Part shown: positions 1-21,362 of the stretch, one piece after another
Layout: every line of letters starts with the position of its first letter
Numbering within the stretch: the stretch's first letter is position 1
From: Notospermus geniculatus
Taxonomy: Eukaryota > Nemertea > Pilidiophora > Heteronemertea > Lineidae
NCBI GenBank assembly: GCA_002633025.1
Contig: NMRB01000493.1
Location: forward strand, 292,012-356,011
Direction of reading: 5' to 3'
Length of the DNA stretch: 64,000 nucleotides
Notes under the pieces: generated by a model
Told to the model about the DNA's origin: nothing
Seen by the model: only the letters and a program-made list of their open reading frames with translations
The model's database searches: none
Program-made: the position numbers and the translations under genes

Positions 1-736
1 AAGAACGCCCCCGTCTCCCCTTCAGTGCCAAGTTCTACTCTTTGGTACAACCATTGTTGCTGTCAGAACCTTGGAGTCGTGACGCTTCATCATTATCGAC
101 TTGAGATCTTTTGCTCATTTGATTTGAGGGCGGGCAACCCACACGATATCACACAACGCCAAACATCTCCGTCTGAGCAATCAACAAGGATCCCTCTTCT
201 GTTGCCTCGGAGTGTTTGCTGAACTCTCGAGGCTTGTCACATGTTGCAGATTGCATTCAAGCAACTTCGTCTACACCAAGAGTTGGCCAACAGCGTACAA
301 AGCTTTTGGTCTTCGGTACCGCCAAAAAACGTGGAATTCTAATTGGCAAATGATACTACTTTAGTGGTGGTTTCATCAATTTCTCTAATGAAACTAATTA
401 CATAGCATATCTAAGAAAATTGCTTTTGGGATCAATTTCTGTCCTCTTGACTAGAATGTACTGACGCCAGCCTCCAGGGATGAACGTTAGAAGGACATCC
501 CGCTGGCTGCTCTTCGTTCAGCCGAGGGAGGTTCATGTTGTTGAATATGATGACCTTGATTTTGACAAGTTTCAGATTTCTAATCGATGGCAGATAAATT
601 TGCAAGAGCTGTCATATCGCAGTGGTGGCTTCCTTCATATACTCTAATTGGTTAGAAGGATGGATCAGAGGGGTGTCCTATCGCTGACCTTCAGGTTACT
701 TGCCGTTGAAGAACCCCGGAGTCGCTCTTTTTTACG
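1..736. other. No gene recognised
   Basis: I see no exon with plausible splice sites, no long open frame and no clear repeat in this stretch. The only short open frame (25-222) has no recognisable composition or motif and is taken as chance. The missing first coding exon of the NDR kinase downstream could lie further upstream, but I found no matching codons here. Confidence 0.4.
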
Positions 737-739
737 TAA

Positions 740-890
740 GGCTGCTTTTCCACGAGACGTTTCCGGGCATGGAATAGGAGGCGGGCGCGGATAGAAAAAA
801 TCGATCCAATGTATTTCCCTTTAGCTGTTTCACTCGCACCCGCTCCCGCCACCGAAAACGCGTCCGCAAACGTCTCGTGGAAAAGCAGCC
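740..890. mobile_element. MITE, PIF/Harbinger-like (TAA target duplication)
   Basis: Inverted termini of about 25 bp start GGCTGCTTTTCCACGAGACG on the left and end in the reverse complement (CGTCTCGTGGAAAAGCAGCC) on the right. The element is 151 bp and is flanked by TAA at 737-739 and 891-893. A 3-bp TWA duplication is the known signature of PIF/Harbinger transposition, so a non-autonomous Harbinger derivative is the inferred class. A 69-residue minus-strand open frame across it is incidental. Confidence 0.75.
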
Positions 891-892
891 TA

Positions 893-968
893 AAGGTCAA
901 CCTTAAAGTCTATTGTAATGAGTAAAGCTATCAAGAAAGGTGGACCAGGAACATTCTAAAATAGGCCC
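893..968. repeat. Relic of the TTTTAGAAC foldback family
   Basis: The segment shares blocks with one arm of the foldback element at 34520-34620: AAAGGT followed by ACCTTAAA near the start and ACATTCTAAAATAGGCCC at the end. Only about half of the element is present, so this looks like a decayed copy directly abutting the MITE at 740-890. Confidence 0.45.
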
Positions 969-1148
969 TTTGTGTTGGCTTTTAGACATGTTGTTCTACC
1001 TCAGGCTGATACATCTAACTCGGAAACCAAGTCTAAAAGGAAAGCCTATTTTTCTGCCTGGGCTTTAATACTCCTGCTGTTCCTTGGTAACCAGACCCAG
1101 CGATGGAGTCGTACAATGAAATATGACTAAATGCGTTGATTGTGTAGG

Positions 1149-2034
1149 TGTATGACAAGTTAACAACAATACGACATTAATTTCATCAATAGCGAGTCAA
1201 AATGTTAAACTCGGCCATTTCCCATCGTTAGATGAGGAGTATTTTGAAATGCCAGTCTGTGATTACAATATCAACATGGCCAGCCTTTCAATCGGATGTT
1301 AATAGTTGTGAACACGAATGATTTATGAGCGTCCGATTGCTATGAATCATAACACTTGTTGCCAGCAACAGATGGTAAGGTCTCTATGATTTGATGCTGG
1401 CGATCATGGCGATTTGGAAAAAAACGGTTCCCATTTCCCCAATCATGTGCCGTTGTGACGGTAATATGATCATGTGATCAATGGGTTCGTGCCACGAGGC
1501 GATGCAGCGATCAGTATGGAAAGAGCTCTGGCATAGTCTCACAGTTGGGAGTTAGGTCTTTTGTGGTAGTTGGGCTGTTGGTTCAAGCTGGGGCTGACCA
1601 TGCATGCCTTCAGTCGCTCTATGATGATTAACTGGTGACCTGATCGATTGATCATCGTACAGCTAGGAAGTCACCGGTGGCCTGGCCAGAGATGGTTTTC
1701 AGCTCTAATTGATTGATATTGGTCCAGGTCATGGCTTGCATGTGGACCTTGCAGGCCAACACCTCTCCTTCGGGGTCGATGGATCAAGGGACGCTCAGGT
1801 GTCCATCTTCTGGGAGCTGTCTCCTGCTGCGTCTAGTTTGGTCGGCTGAGTGCTATGAAAAATTGATTATGGGGCCAGTGTTGCATGTAGTTAAATTCCT
1901 TGGTTGGTTAGCGTTAGCTACCTTCAGGGTTTCCGCCAGAGGGTAAAATGGGTAAAATTCCGTACCCTTAAATTTTTCCAGGGTACAGATCCGTACACTC
2001 AAAAACGTTGGGTAACCATTTTTCCATGACATGC
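1149..2034. repeat. Copy A of an ~0.88-kb duplication beside the N gap
   Basis: This segment recurs almost base for base at 2436-3324. Differences are scattered single substitutions and a few small indels. Copy A ends exactly where the N gap starts. The arrangement (copy, gap, copy) is typical of two alleles placed in series by an assembler rather than a genuine tandem repeat. No gene is visible in it. Confidence 0.85.
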
Positions 2035-2435
2035 NNNNNNNNNNNNNNNNNNNNNNNNNNNNNNNNNNNNNNNNNNNNNNNNNNNNNNNNNNNNNNNNNN
2101 NNNNNNNNNNNNNNNNNNNNNNNNNNNNNNNNNNNNNNNNNNNNNNNNNNNNNNNNNNNNNNNNNNNNNNNNNNNNNNNNNNNNNNNNNNNNNNNNNNNN
2201 NNNNNNNNNNNNNNNNNNNNNNNNNNNNNNNNNNNNNNNNNNNNNNNNNNNNNNNNNNNNNNNNNNNNNNNNNNNNNNNNNNNNNNNNNNNNNNNNNNNN
2301 NNNNNNNNNNNNNNNNNNNNNNNNNNNNNNNNNNNNNNNNNNNNNNNNNNNNNNNNNNNNNNNNNNNNNNNNNNNNNNNNNNNNNNNNNNNNNNNNNNNN
2401 NNNNNNNNNNNNNNNNNNNNNNNNNNNNNNNNNNN
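2035..2435. other. Assembly gap (401 N)
   Basis: This is a run of 401 undetermined bases. Apparent open frames across it are meaningless. The gap sits between two near-identical copies of the same ~0.88-kb sequence. Confidence 1.
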
Positions 2436-3324
2436 TATGACAAGTTGGCTTAAAAGCAACAACAATACAACATTAATTTCATCAATAGCGAGTCAAAATG
2501 TTAACTCGGCCATTTCCCATCGTTAGATGAGGAGTATTTTGAAATGCCAGTCTGTGATTACAATATCAACATGGCCAGCCTTTCAATCGGATGTTAATAG
2601 TTGTGAACACGAATGATTTATGAGCATCCGATTGCTATGAATCATAACACTTGTTGCCAGCAACAGATGGTAAGGGCTTTATGATTTGATGCTGGAGATT
2701 TGGAAAAAAACGGTTCCCATTTCCCCAATCATGTGGCGTTATGGCGGTAATATGATCATGTGATCAATGGGTTCGTGCCACGAGGCGATGCATGCAGCGA
2801 TCAGTATGGAAAGAGCTCTGGCATAGTCTCACAGTTAGGAGTTAGGTCTCGTGTGGTACTTGGGCTGTTGGTTCAAGCTGGGGCTGACCATGCATGCCTT
2901 CAGTCGCTCTATGATGATTAACTGGTGACCTGATTGATTGATCATCGTACAGCTGGGAAGTCACTGGTGGCCTGGCCAGAGAAGGATTTCAGCTCTAATT
3001 GATTGATATTGGTCCAGGTCATGGCTTGCATGTGGACCTTGCAGGCCAACACCTCTCCTTCGGGGTCGATGGATCAAGGGACGCTCAGGTGTCCATCTTC
3101 TGGGAGCTGTCTCCTGCTGCGTCTAGTTTGGTCGGCTGAGTGCTATGAAAAATTGATTATGGGGCCAGTGTTGCATGTAGTTACATTCCTTGGTTGGTTA
3201 GCGTTAGCTACCTTCAGGGTTTCCGCCAGAGGGTAAAATGGGTAAAATTCCGTACCCTTAAATTTTTCCAGGGTACAGATCCGTACACTCAAAAACGTTG
3301 GGTAACCATTTTTCCATGACATGC
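2436..3324. repeat. Copy B of the gap-flanking duplication
   Basis: This is the second copy of the sequence at 1149-2034, starting immediately after the N run. Unlike copy A it continues past the shared end (GACATGC) into unique sequence and so contains a complete copy of the MITE at 3215-3425, whose left end is also present in copy A. Confidence 0.85.
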
Positions 3325-3425
3325 TGGACGAAAAAATTTTCAAAAAAAAAATTTTTTTTCAAAATTTTTTTTTCAAAAAATTGTTTTGGGTCCGTACACT
3401 CATTTTTTTTCTGGCGGAAACCCTG
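3215..3425. mobile_element. MITE, hAT-like with 5-bp target duplication
   Basis: Inverted termini CAGGGTTTCCGCCAGA and TCTGGCGGAAACCCTG bound a 211-bp element whose interior is A/T-homopolymer rich (3330-3385). It is flanked by ACCTT at 3210-3214 and 3426-3430. CAG termini with 5-bp duplications resemble the hAT5 subgroup; the class is an inference. The left part is also present in copy A and is cut by the N gap there. Confidence 0.7.
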
Positions 3426-3430
3426 ACCTT

Positions 3431-6005
3431 GACCCATGGTCCCATCATCACTCTATTGAGGTGTATCGAACTGACCTGTCCTTCAGACCCCGGTTGGACA
3501 TGAGGCAATACCTGAAGGAACCTTGCACAGGTTTGGCAACACTGCAAAATCTTTGGAAACACTTCCGTGAAGCCAAGAAAGATGAGGTAGGTAGCTGCCA
3601 TAGATGCCTCATTCGGTTGATTGGGGGCACGAATTTCAAGTGGATGCGATATCACGTTACCCCATGTCTGATTGAGAAAACTCATTGTGAAAACTTCAAT
3701 GAAGTTCATCTGATATCTGTCGTTCCGTGTGCCGTCTAATCTCTGTGATTGATCTGAGTTGCACAACTCAATTTGCCTCGTGTAAAATCAGAAAAAACGT
3801 TGGCTGTGCGAGTCCGGCACATCTTGGGTTCCTCAGCGATTCTGCGGGATTCGGCAGTCATCTGATTCTTAAGCTGCTCTGGCTGAAGTTTACTGTAGTT
3901 TGACTGTATCCCGATTCTGGAGCATGGTTTTCGTGAGCTTATGATCTTCATGAACGAAACCTCAAATCACTTTGCTGCCAAAAGATGCCAGCACTGTAGG
4001 TAACCGGATTGGTGATTGTTACTCTATCCCCAACACCATAGTTCCATAAACGCTTTGATACATCAGATCAGTTTTGCGTCTGCATAATACATGATGCAAA
4101 TCAAATACAAAGGAACGGCAATAAACTATTAGTGCCCATTCCGCTCTCGAGAGGCTGTTGTTATCGGCGTACGGATTGCCGGCCTTGCTTTGCCTCGTAA
4201 CTAGACGAGGTAGAAGTACACTTCTGTTGTTATTCGTAGCCGGCGTAATGTCTCACTGGGGAAAGTTCCTCTCTCGCTTGTGCTGCGTGAGTCGCCTATG
4301 AATGGCGGGTTGTAAAAGTTGTTGGTTTGCCATCAGTAGCCATTGAGTCAAGCTGTAGGCTAGATGGAACGACACTTACGTACGTGAATGGTCAGTTGGT
4401 TCAGGTCGGTCACTCAGCCAGTGGTTCAGTTCGACTGGGCTGCAGGTTGGTCATGGACATGGAGCCAGTTGTTCAGTAGGTAGTTCGACTGGGCTCCAAT
4501 ACAACTAGGACGATGGTGCTGTCTGTCAGTCGGAGGTGTCATCGCTGTCGTGGAGGTTTGTCAATCAGCCAGGGGTTCAGTTGGGCTGCAATTGGCTGGG
4601 GATGCTCCCCTGTCACAGCTGTCACAGGTCGAGCAACATGCCAGTGATTCATTCAGGAGTCAGTTTTACTGGAATGTTGGCACAGAGTGTGTCAGAGCTG
4701 CCATTAGATTGTGACTCGATAGGTTTGAATTGAATCCCATTGTGTTGTTTTGTTGGATCATGGTCGATCTTTCGTCGCAATGGCTGTGACACAGTTTGAT
4801 GATTTCAGCTGCAGGTTGGTGGCTGGCAAGCAGTCAAAGGTGGCCCATGGAGGTCATTAGCTTGTGACACTGTCTCAGAAGGTTGGACTGTCCCATGAGC
4901 CTTTTCCTCGTCTGATGTCAACGAAAACAAGCGCGTTATGAAACACTTTATGAACCTGCCATGTTTACCATGGAGGATTGGAACACATGGGGAGACACGG
5001 TAGAACACGTTTGATTACCCAGGAGTGTCATTATCCATGTTATCCTGGCTTTGTAATTACCTGATTACTCATTTAGCCATTCCAATCAGACTAATGCATT
5101 TATTTTCTTCGTTCACAACCAAAAACAAACATTTCTAAACCATGTGCGATTGTATGATGTGGCAAAGTTTTGAACTAATGCTCGTGTTAAGTATGTAAAG
5201 AAGGTGTATTAAAAGTGAGGTGACATTAAAATATGCTGTCATGTGTAGGGCATCACGTGGCACCAGCGGCAGTGGATGGTACATGTCGCGTTGCAGCATT
5301 CAGTCGTGACATCATCAGTGCATACCTGCATCAGACTCGAATTTTGCTCATACCATCGCGAGGTGGTTACTTGGCTTTGCTGCCACCAACATGACCAACG
5401 TTGAGTTGGTATTGTTGCCACATGTATGAGTCTTTCGTATGATTCAAATCCCAGCGTTGGTTGAGTGAGGATATCTGAACTGGTCAAAAACTGCTTTCGT
5501 ACTTGTACAAATACACGTGTACACTCAACATGTTGCTTGTTTGATAAGAAAATAAAGGTATCGGGGTCTGTCTATTCTTCAAAATCCCTGTGGCGGTGTC
5601 CTGGAATATATATTTGAGACAAGAATTAGGCCTGGTAAACCCATGGGGCTGTCAACAAAGGAATGGCCTACATACAGGCTCGGATGACTTCATGGGCGGA
5701 ATGCAAAATCAGATACAAAGTTTGGTGTATTTATTTTGACATCACTGTGTCTGTAGCTGCTGTTCTTTTTGAATGAAGAGGCAACTTCAAAATTGGAGGC
5801 AGAAAGGTAGGCCTAAATGTAAAGGTCTGTCAACGTGAGTCCTTTGGTGCTATCTAGTCATATGAGCAGCTCGTTTTGCCAGGTCTAAAAATATTGGGCA
5901 AATTGATGTATAGCACTAGCAGGTTAGCTGGAGGAAACTGGCATGAATGGTGACAGCTTGTGATGTTGAAGAGAGTCGTTGTTGCCCTCTTCTGTATAAT
6001 GAATA
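3431..6005. other. Non-coding; weak degenerate repeats only
   Basis: No exon was recognised. Between about 4412 and 4590 a phrase of the form CAGCCAGTGGTTCAGTT followed by GACTGGGCTGCA recurs three times in degraded form. Open frames here are short, on conflicting strands, and have no family resemblance. Confidence 0.4.
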
Positions 6006-6078
6006 GATCCGACCAGTGATTGAACCCGGACCCTCAGAGGTGACAGGCGTGGCTGCTGCACCACTCTGACAGCCGGAG
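6006..6078 (-). repeat. tRNA-derived element (SINE head or tRNA pseudogene)
   Basis: On the minus strand a tRNA-like fold can be read. There is a 7-bp acceptor (CCGGCTG pairing with TGGTCGG, with wobbles), a D-arm region GTCAGAGTGGTGCAGC resembling a pol III A box, and a T arm whose B box reads GGGTTCAATCAC. The anticodon arm is not convincing, so a functional tRNA is unlikely. A tRNA-derived SINE head is the best reading; it lies upstream of the first kinase exon seen. Confidence 0.5.
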
Positions 6079-6635
6079 TTGACGAAGTGCTGTCTTCTCA
6101 TTTTGCTTCCTTCCCGCTCTTGAAGACAGATTATGAGACCTGAAGATGCATTCAAAGATCTCTTCAGTTAGTCTGATCTGGAGCATCGAGCGACAACCAT
6201 GAAAACTCACAAAGAGTCAGCAGTCCATGAAAGAATCATCTACCATTAATCTGCAGTATTTCATTCCCTATCCGAGTCTTCCAGAGCAGTAATTATTTCT
6301 GGGTTATATACCATGGCTAAATGAACGCATTGATTGGATATTGATTAGATATTGGTCGATAGATTGGTTGATGGTGCTATCAATGGCGACCATTGTCTGT
6401 GAAGAGCTCATCAGACGTCCAGGCCCTCGCTTCATCTCGTTATATATCATTGGGTGACCTTGAGATGTCATTCAGGTGTACATATATGTTCGCGATTGAG
6501 TTGATGTCAAATGAGATGAGATGCAAAATCAGGTTTCCCTCTCTAAAGCTCCCCCCGCCGTCACCTCCACCACACTACCGCCGCCGCCGCGCCAGCATGT
6601 CACTTCTCAAATTGAATCAAATCTTGTCTTTTCAG

Positions 6636-15565
<8,930 letters not shown>

Positions 15566-18500
15566 CTGAAGGGGTGGAGCCAGAATTAACGAGATTCGAC
15601 CATGTACAAAGCGATAGACTGTGTCTTCTACTTGTCAATTGCCACGGCAGTTTTTCAAAAAGTTTCGGGCAACTTGCATTTCGTGCTGTGTCGGTTGATC
15701 ATTTCGATGTGTCCATGCCAATATTTTGGATTTCGGAGTGTCTCATGATCGAGTATACAGCTTATTTTCTGTTGCATAATGACTAATAAAACGAGTGACC
15801 CAATCCTGGCTGTCCATTGGCTGCCAGTCTTCTGTCTTGGTGATTCCCTGGTATCTTGTCCCACAGCCATGGTGAATGTCGTGTGTGATTTACTTTTCTG
15901 TGCCAGCATTTTAGCATCAGCCAGAGCTTAGGAAGGGGTCGTCTCAAAGTCTTGTGTTGCTGTGAGGGAGAGATTAGTCTTTGCTCTCTCATGGTCTTGG
16001 GTTTTTGAGGCGACCCCCCAAAGTCTGTAGGCCACCGGTAATCAAAAGGGTTGAATGTTTGTGGCGTTTTGTCATGTGGCTGAGCTGTGTTATTGTGAAC
16101 AGTATAGTGTTATGTTTTGCAAGGAAATGTTTATTTATATAGGGCCTAGGCTTCCTATTGAACAAAGGTGAAAGTTTCGAGACGAGAGTACCTCAGGACC
16201 TGGTATTTTGAGGAAGTCAACACAACTGACTGACTCCCGATTACAGGTCGTAATGTGCCTACATTGTACTTAGTTGAGGGCTTCTTGTTGGGTCTCGGCA
16301 TGTTCATGACTGCAGTATTCCCTTCGCTTGTTCAGTTCCACTATCAGTGAACACTCAAAATCCCTTTTGCCCTCAAACAATGTAAAATGATGACGAAATT
16401 AGCATGAGAGCAGACGGTGTGGTCCTTGAATAAGTTAGTCGGGAATTGCTCCATTGAATGTGACCGAATAACTAATCCAACTTTTTGGTTCCTCTTTCGA
16501 GGTTTATTTTAACACGACATTCAAGCAGTTGAATGTGACCTCCAGGAAGAAGCAGTGTTAGAAGTTGTGATACTTTGTTAAGGTGTCTGGTGTAACCTAG
16601 CTGTGATGTATGTTTTAATGCGAGACTAGGATGATGGTGCATGGTAAAATAAGGGTTCAGACGTTCCCCTGCACGAGGATTGTGGGAGGGAAACTCGTTG
16701 CTAGCTGCCAAGAGCTCAGTGTGTGGGAATGCCCATCCTCGCACCCAGGGTTTTCACAACCGGCTCCCCTTCTCGCGCTTTGAGGGAGGGTACGACCGTA
16801 AATGACCCGAGATTCTCAGGATGGGGAATACCCTGAACGACAGAAACTGCCGGTTGTCAGAAAAAGAAGAATCCAACGCCATCAGTTTGACTTTGATTTT
16901 TTGCATCAATTCTATTGCTTTCGTTGATCATACTGGATTGTGTCTGCATATTTTTTGGCATTCGTTACCCTCTGTTGATCCAGGATGTTGTGATGTGTTT
17001 GCTTATAGGCGTTGGAAAACCCTGAAAAATCCAGTTGATCTGCCAGTCGTTGAGAGTCCTCTGAGTCGACTCATCTTCAGTCGTAGAAACTTGCCCTTTG
17101 TCTCAACTTGTGTTGTGACACGGTGTAACTTTTCACTCTATTCCAATCACCTTTTCTGCTTACGCGCTGCCTCAATGTTGAACCTTGTAAAAAATCACAC
17201 CCTGCATGATGTAACCAGTACATGTTCCAAATTGAATGTGATATTTAACAATTGTAAAAATACCTAATGTTTGTGCTAAAGGAGGCCATTGTGTGATGTG
17301 ACCTCCCTCTTATGGCTCCATTTCATGGTGTCCAGGGACAAATTGAGTGGATCTCATGTCAGGATTGCCGTCGTACAAGGAGGAGCAATCACTTGGAGCC
17401 TACAGCATAACGTGGCACCACTCCACCAGATATACATGTAGATCATATACATTTGGTCGTCGAGAGACAAACTGCAGTTAAAACAGCCAGACTGAAGGCC
17501 CCATGATAAAACTACCACATTTTTGTGGTGCACTGAACTAATCTTTATTCCTGAACACCATGATATGGTTTTCTACACCATTTATTCTGGTGTTAGCCAA
17601 GCTCAAATGTAATTAATTTGTAATTGTTGGTGATCTATAAAATATATCCATGTACATTTTTAGTATCTGTATATAAAGTATATAAGGTCTTGTTTTCATG
17701 TCATTGGGGTTCTTATTACACTGGTGTTTGACTACAATTGGTTGGAATTTCTCCTGCATTCCTTCACCTCATACCTTTACATATTACAAATGGCTTCATT
17801 TGTGCTAAATAAGTCAAATGTATTTCAAAGTCTATTTTTACTGTAGTGCTTCATTAACAGAAGAATCGATTAACGATCCAGTTGTGCGATGATTTTGAAG
17901 TTCTGTTGTTGTGCACCTGATGGAACCTCCTCATGGAGGTGTCTGCTTGAAGGAGTCCTCCTGCCTGAGGTACCTGACAAAGGAGGTCCTCCTGCCTGTG
18001 CTACTTGACAAAGGAGGTCCTCCTATGTGAGGTACCTGAGTAAGGAGATCTTTCTGTGTGAGGTACCTGACAAAGGAGGTCCTCAAAGCAGAGGTACCTG
18101 ATAAAAGGAGGTCCTCTTGGGGGAGGTGTCTGCTAAAAGAGGTCCTCTAGGTTGAGGTGTCTGGTAAATGAGGTCCGCTGCTCAGGTTCCTGCTGGTAGA
18201 GATGTTCCTGTGTCCTGCCAGCTGACATCTTTGAGAGGAATCGTCAAAATCTTAGGTTCACAGGAACGAAACTGGGTGGGGCTGTCGTAGTAACGAGAAC
18301 TTGCCTCCAAATGTCTTAATTCTACGTGCTATCCTAGTGTAACTTGAATGATGCAACCTTGTTCCAGGAATTTTGCTCCTTTGAAAATGACTAGTGGTCT
18401 GGGAGTGAGGTTGTCTGCAATGAGGGTCTGCTGTCAAGTCTCTTTGTAAATATTCTAAAAATACCTTCTTTCTCCTTCAACTTCAAGAATGCTAATGTCT

Positions 18501-19362
18501 TTGTGCTCTATATCTGATCCGGCTGATGCAAATAGCAGTCATGAATGAAGTGTACATTTTGTGAAAATTCTGTCAGAAAGTACAAAATATAATTTTGAAA
18601 CCTGGACTGATCCTGCTGATGATCTTGAGTGTAAGTGTTAAGAAAATTGGACTATAGTCTGTGTCGAATTACGGTGTATCAAATTTCAGTATGGCAACTA
18701 AGAATTATAACATTTACTGTCGTCAGTGTCAAGTTGTATAAGATACAAAGAAATCTGTTGTGAAACTTTCCGTCAATAAGTTCAAGATAGGTTCTTTTAG
18801 TTGTCTTATGGAGTAAGTACCAAGTTTGATCCTCGAAGGCTGTCGGTGATGACTATAGGTTGGTTAAAACACAGACTCATTTGAAAGACATGGAAAGTCG
18901 TTTGGCCAGCTTTTGTCATTGAAATCACTGTTCATACCGTATGCATCCCCATTCCGTGTGCCATTATCAAGTGCCTTGTTGATTTCCCTGATATTTTCTC
19001 CAACCTGGACTCGGGAAGAAAATGAGGTGATCAGCTGTTGGAGTTGAGGCCTCCACACACTAGTCCAGATTGCAGGCAACTCTCAACCCAAATTCTCCCA
19101 TGATGTTGTAGAGATAACTCTTTGATGCAGAATTGCAGTCAGCTTCCATTTGCCAATGACCGGGTGTGGGTCTGTTAGCGTCTTGGACAGATTCACATTC
19201 CAGAAGGTAAATAGGTCGAGTCCCATTGCATTCTGCCAATTTTTAGGATGACAAGATATTGTCTGCTGAATTTGTGTTGTAATTGCACATTTCTTCATGC
19301 TTAATGTCTTTGTGGTTGTTGTCATTGACTGGATACCGTGTGCACAGCCGTGAAACTTGTCC
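15566..19362. other. Probable STK38 3' UTR, then non-coding
   Basis: The first AATAAA after the kinase stop is at 15785-15790, which would give a UTR of roughly 240 bases. A longer UTR is possible because the region stays free of exons up to 19 kb. The 148-residue open frame at 16821-17267 has no recognisable domain and is taken as chance. A minisatellite at 17926-18195 is listed separately. Confidence 0.4.
17926..18195. repeat. Minisatellite, ~31-bp unit
   Basis: About eight degenerate copies of a unit read as GAGGTACCTGACAAAGGAGG followed by TCCTCC. GAGGTACCTGA recurs at about 17968, 18029, 18060 and 18091. The outer copies decay to GAGGTGTCTG. Confidence 0.85.
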
Positions 19363-19366
19363 TTAA

Positions 19367-19617
19367 AGGAGCTGGACGTCCAAGTTGTAAACACTCACTC
19401 ACTGGTTCTCTATCCACGCGACGCCTGCGGTGCTGCCACCTATTGTCGGTGATATGTACTGACGTGAATATCGTGAATGAGTTGCATTGGACCGGGCACC
19501 AGTCTAACGATCACGGGGCGCTACTGGTGCTGCCACCTTCACGAAGGAATAAAACTAGTTTGCTGGCCACTGTTTGTAAACAAACCAGTTTGTTTACAAC
19601 TTGGACGTCGAGCTCCT
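19367..19617. mobile_element. MITE, TTAA-target (Kolobok- or piggyBac-like)
   Basis: Termini AGGAGCTGGACGTCCAAGTT and the inverse (AACTTGGACGTCGAGCTCCT) match over about 26 bp with one mismatch, bounding 251 bp. Both ends abut TTAA (19363-19366 and 19618-19621). TTAA duplication with AGG termini best fits Kolobok; piggyBac is the alternative. Confidence 0.7.
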
Positions 19618-19867
19618 TTAATCCACCTTGGACTGTTCATCTGCCATGAGGAAGGCAGACTAGCCCTTACAGTATCGACGTAGATTGTAATGTTTTGGTT
19701 CGTGTCACTGTATCAAATCACCCTCATCGTAGGCAGGAACTGCCGTTTTTGTGCCATACAAAGGTGAAGCACTATATAACATCTTGTGTGATGAGAAAAC
19801 TTTCTGCTGATGAAATTTGAGTAATAACGCCCTAAGAATGAACGTCTGAAACTTGGCTACAATCCCA

Positions 19868-20215
19868 GTGATGTGGTAGACTCATCCTCCCGTAGCAGAG
19901 TTTTGTCTCGCTCCTCTTCATACACTGAAGAAAAGCAAGGTGAAAAACCACTGCTGTGGGAGGATGTGGTAGACTCATCCTCCCATAGCAGAGTTTTGTC
20001 TCGCTCCTCTTCATACACTGAAGAGAAGCGAGGTGAAAAACCACTGCTCTGGGAGGATGTGGTAGACTCATCCTCCCATAGCAGGGTTTTGTTTTTGGAT
20101 TGAGGTGAAAAACCACTGCTGTGGGAGGATGTGGTCAACTCATCCTCCCATAGCAGGGTTTTTGTTCTCGGAGCGAGAAGAAAAACCACTGCTGTGGGAG
20201 GATGTGGTAGACTCC
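19868..20215. repeat. Tandem array of self-complementary 93/72-bp units
   Basis: GATGTGGTAGACTCATCCTC starts units at about 19870, 19964, 20057 and (variant GTCAAC) 20129, and a last partial at 20201. The first two units are about 93 bp, the later ones about 72 bp because the CTCGCTCCTCTTCATACACT block is lost. Within each unit CTGCTGTGGGAGGATG is the inverse of CATCCTCCCATAGCAG, so every unit boundary is a hairpin. Open frames on both strands arise from this periodicity and are not genes. Confidence 0.85.
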
Positions 20216-21362
20216 ACAAGCAGTCTTAGCAGTTCCCTCATCGATTTGCCCTGCTGTGTGGAGTGTGACCAGAACCTAGAGGCTGTCTTGGAGACAGGAG
20301 ACGTGGAGAATATGACAATAAGTAAAGATTTTTGTGAGTAGAGTTTGTGATTGTCTTTGTGATATCCTTCATTCATAAACAACTTGTTGGAGCGGGTTCT
20401 TCATGTAAAAGAAGATCTGTGGACTGCTTTCTGGACTTGTCAGTCGGTTTCTTTGGCTCTTGTAGGTGTGTTGGACAAATTCACAAGGCCAGCTTGAGAA
20501 AACCACAAACTTCGCTCTCCATGTTTTGGTGATGACGTATGCACTCTCCATGTTTCGGTGATGATGTATGCGCACGTGTGTTGTGTTTCCCTGATCTCAT
20601 TGAGTCTTGATTTATTGAAGGCGGGGGTCTATCATGTTCGAATACAGTCCTTTGAGTTGGAGACATCAACTGTCCTTCTGTTCTCAACTTGTCAGAAGTC
20701 TCTAAAAATTGATACGATACTTGATTATGAAGGTCCAGCAAAGGGGAAGACTTATGGTCTATAAATATATCTTGATTGAGGTTAGGGGTCATATTTTTTG
20801 GGCGGGGGAGGGGGTGGAGTTCAGCTTTTTTCCTGCTCTATGTAATGTCACTAATCATTGTGGTTTTCTCCCTTTCCTTTGTCTTTACGTTCATTTGTGA
20901 TGCCAGTAGTTGGCTGCTGTGACTTTGTACTCGTATTAAAAACTAAAAAAATCCACCACGTGATTCTTCTGTCACAAGACATGATAAATGTAAGGAGTAT
21001 AGATGTAAAAATTCAAACAATTTTAAATAAATTGTATAAAGAGGAACTTAATTTGATGTTTCTTTATTTGTGAATCTCCCGAGGCATCTGTTCCGTGCAA
21101 TCACGGTTCATAGCAAGTAGGTTCGTGCTATGTCATCCTCAGATCCCCGCTAATTTCTGAACAAGAAATTAAATTATACACTGTTTCAATTGCCACAGCC
21201 GTTGGAATCGAATACAAGAGTCCGCCAAATCCTCCGCTACTTCCACCGGCTTTTCGTTCCCTCCTACTCCAGCTATTATAAAATCGACCTCTGGGCGGGA
21301 AACTGCGAAATGAAATCGTAGTTCAGGTCTTGGATCGTGCGCAGGTGTCATCAGGGAATGCG
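20216..21362. other. No gene recognised
   Basis: Short open frames on both strands have no domain resemblance. The 3' part is presumably the upstream flank of the gene at 21527. Confidence 0.35.

Noticed and set aside
6006-6078. Functional tRNA gene
   Set aside because: T arm and acceptor can be drawn but the anticodon arm is not convincing; a tRNA-derived SINE head fits better.
16821-17267. 148-codon plus-strand open frame
   Set aside because: No family resemblance, no flanking splice sites, and it follows the STK38 stop; likely UTR or intergenic chance.
19832-20341. Repetitive open frames on both strands (KPLLWEDVVDSSS, PHPPTAVVF)
   Set aside because: They are translations of the self-complementary tandem repeat; both strands are open because the unit is palindromic.
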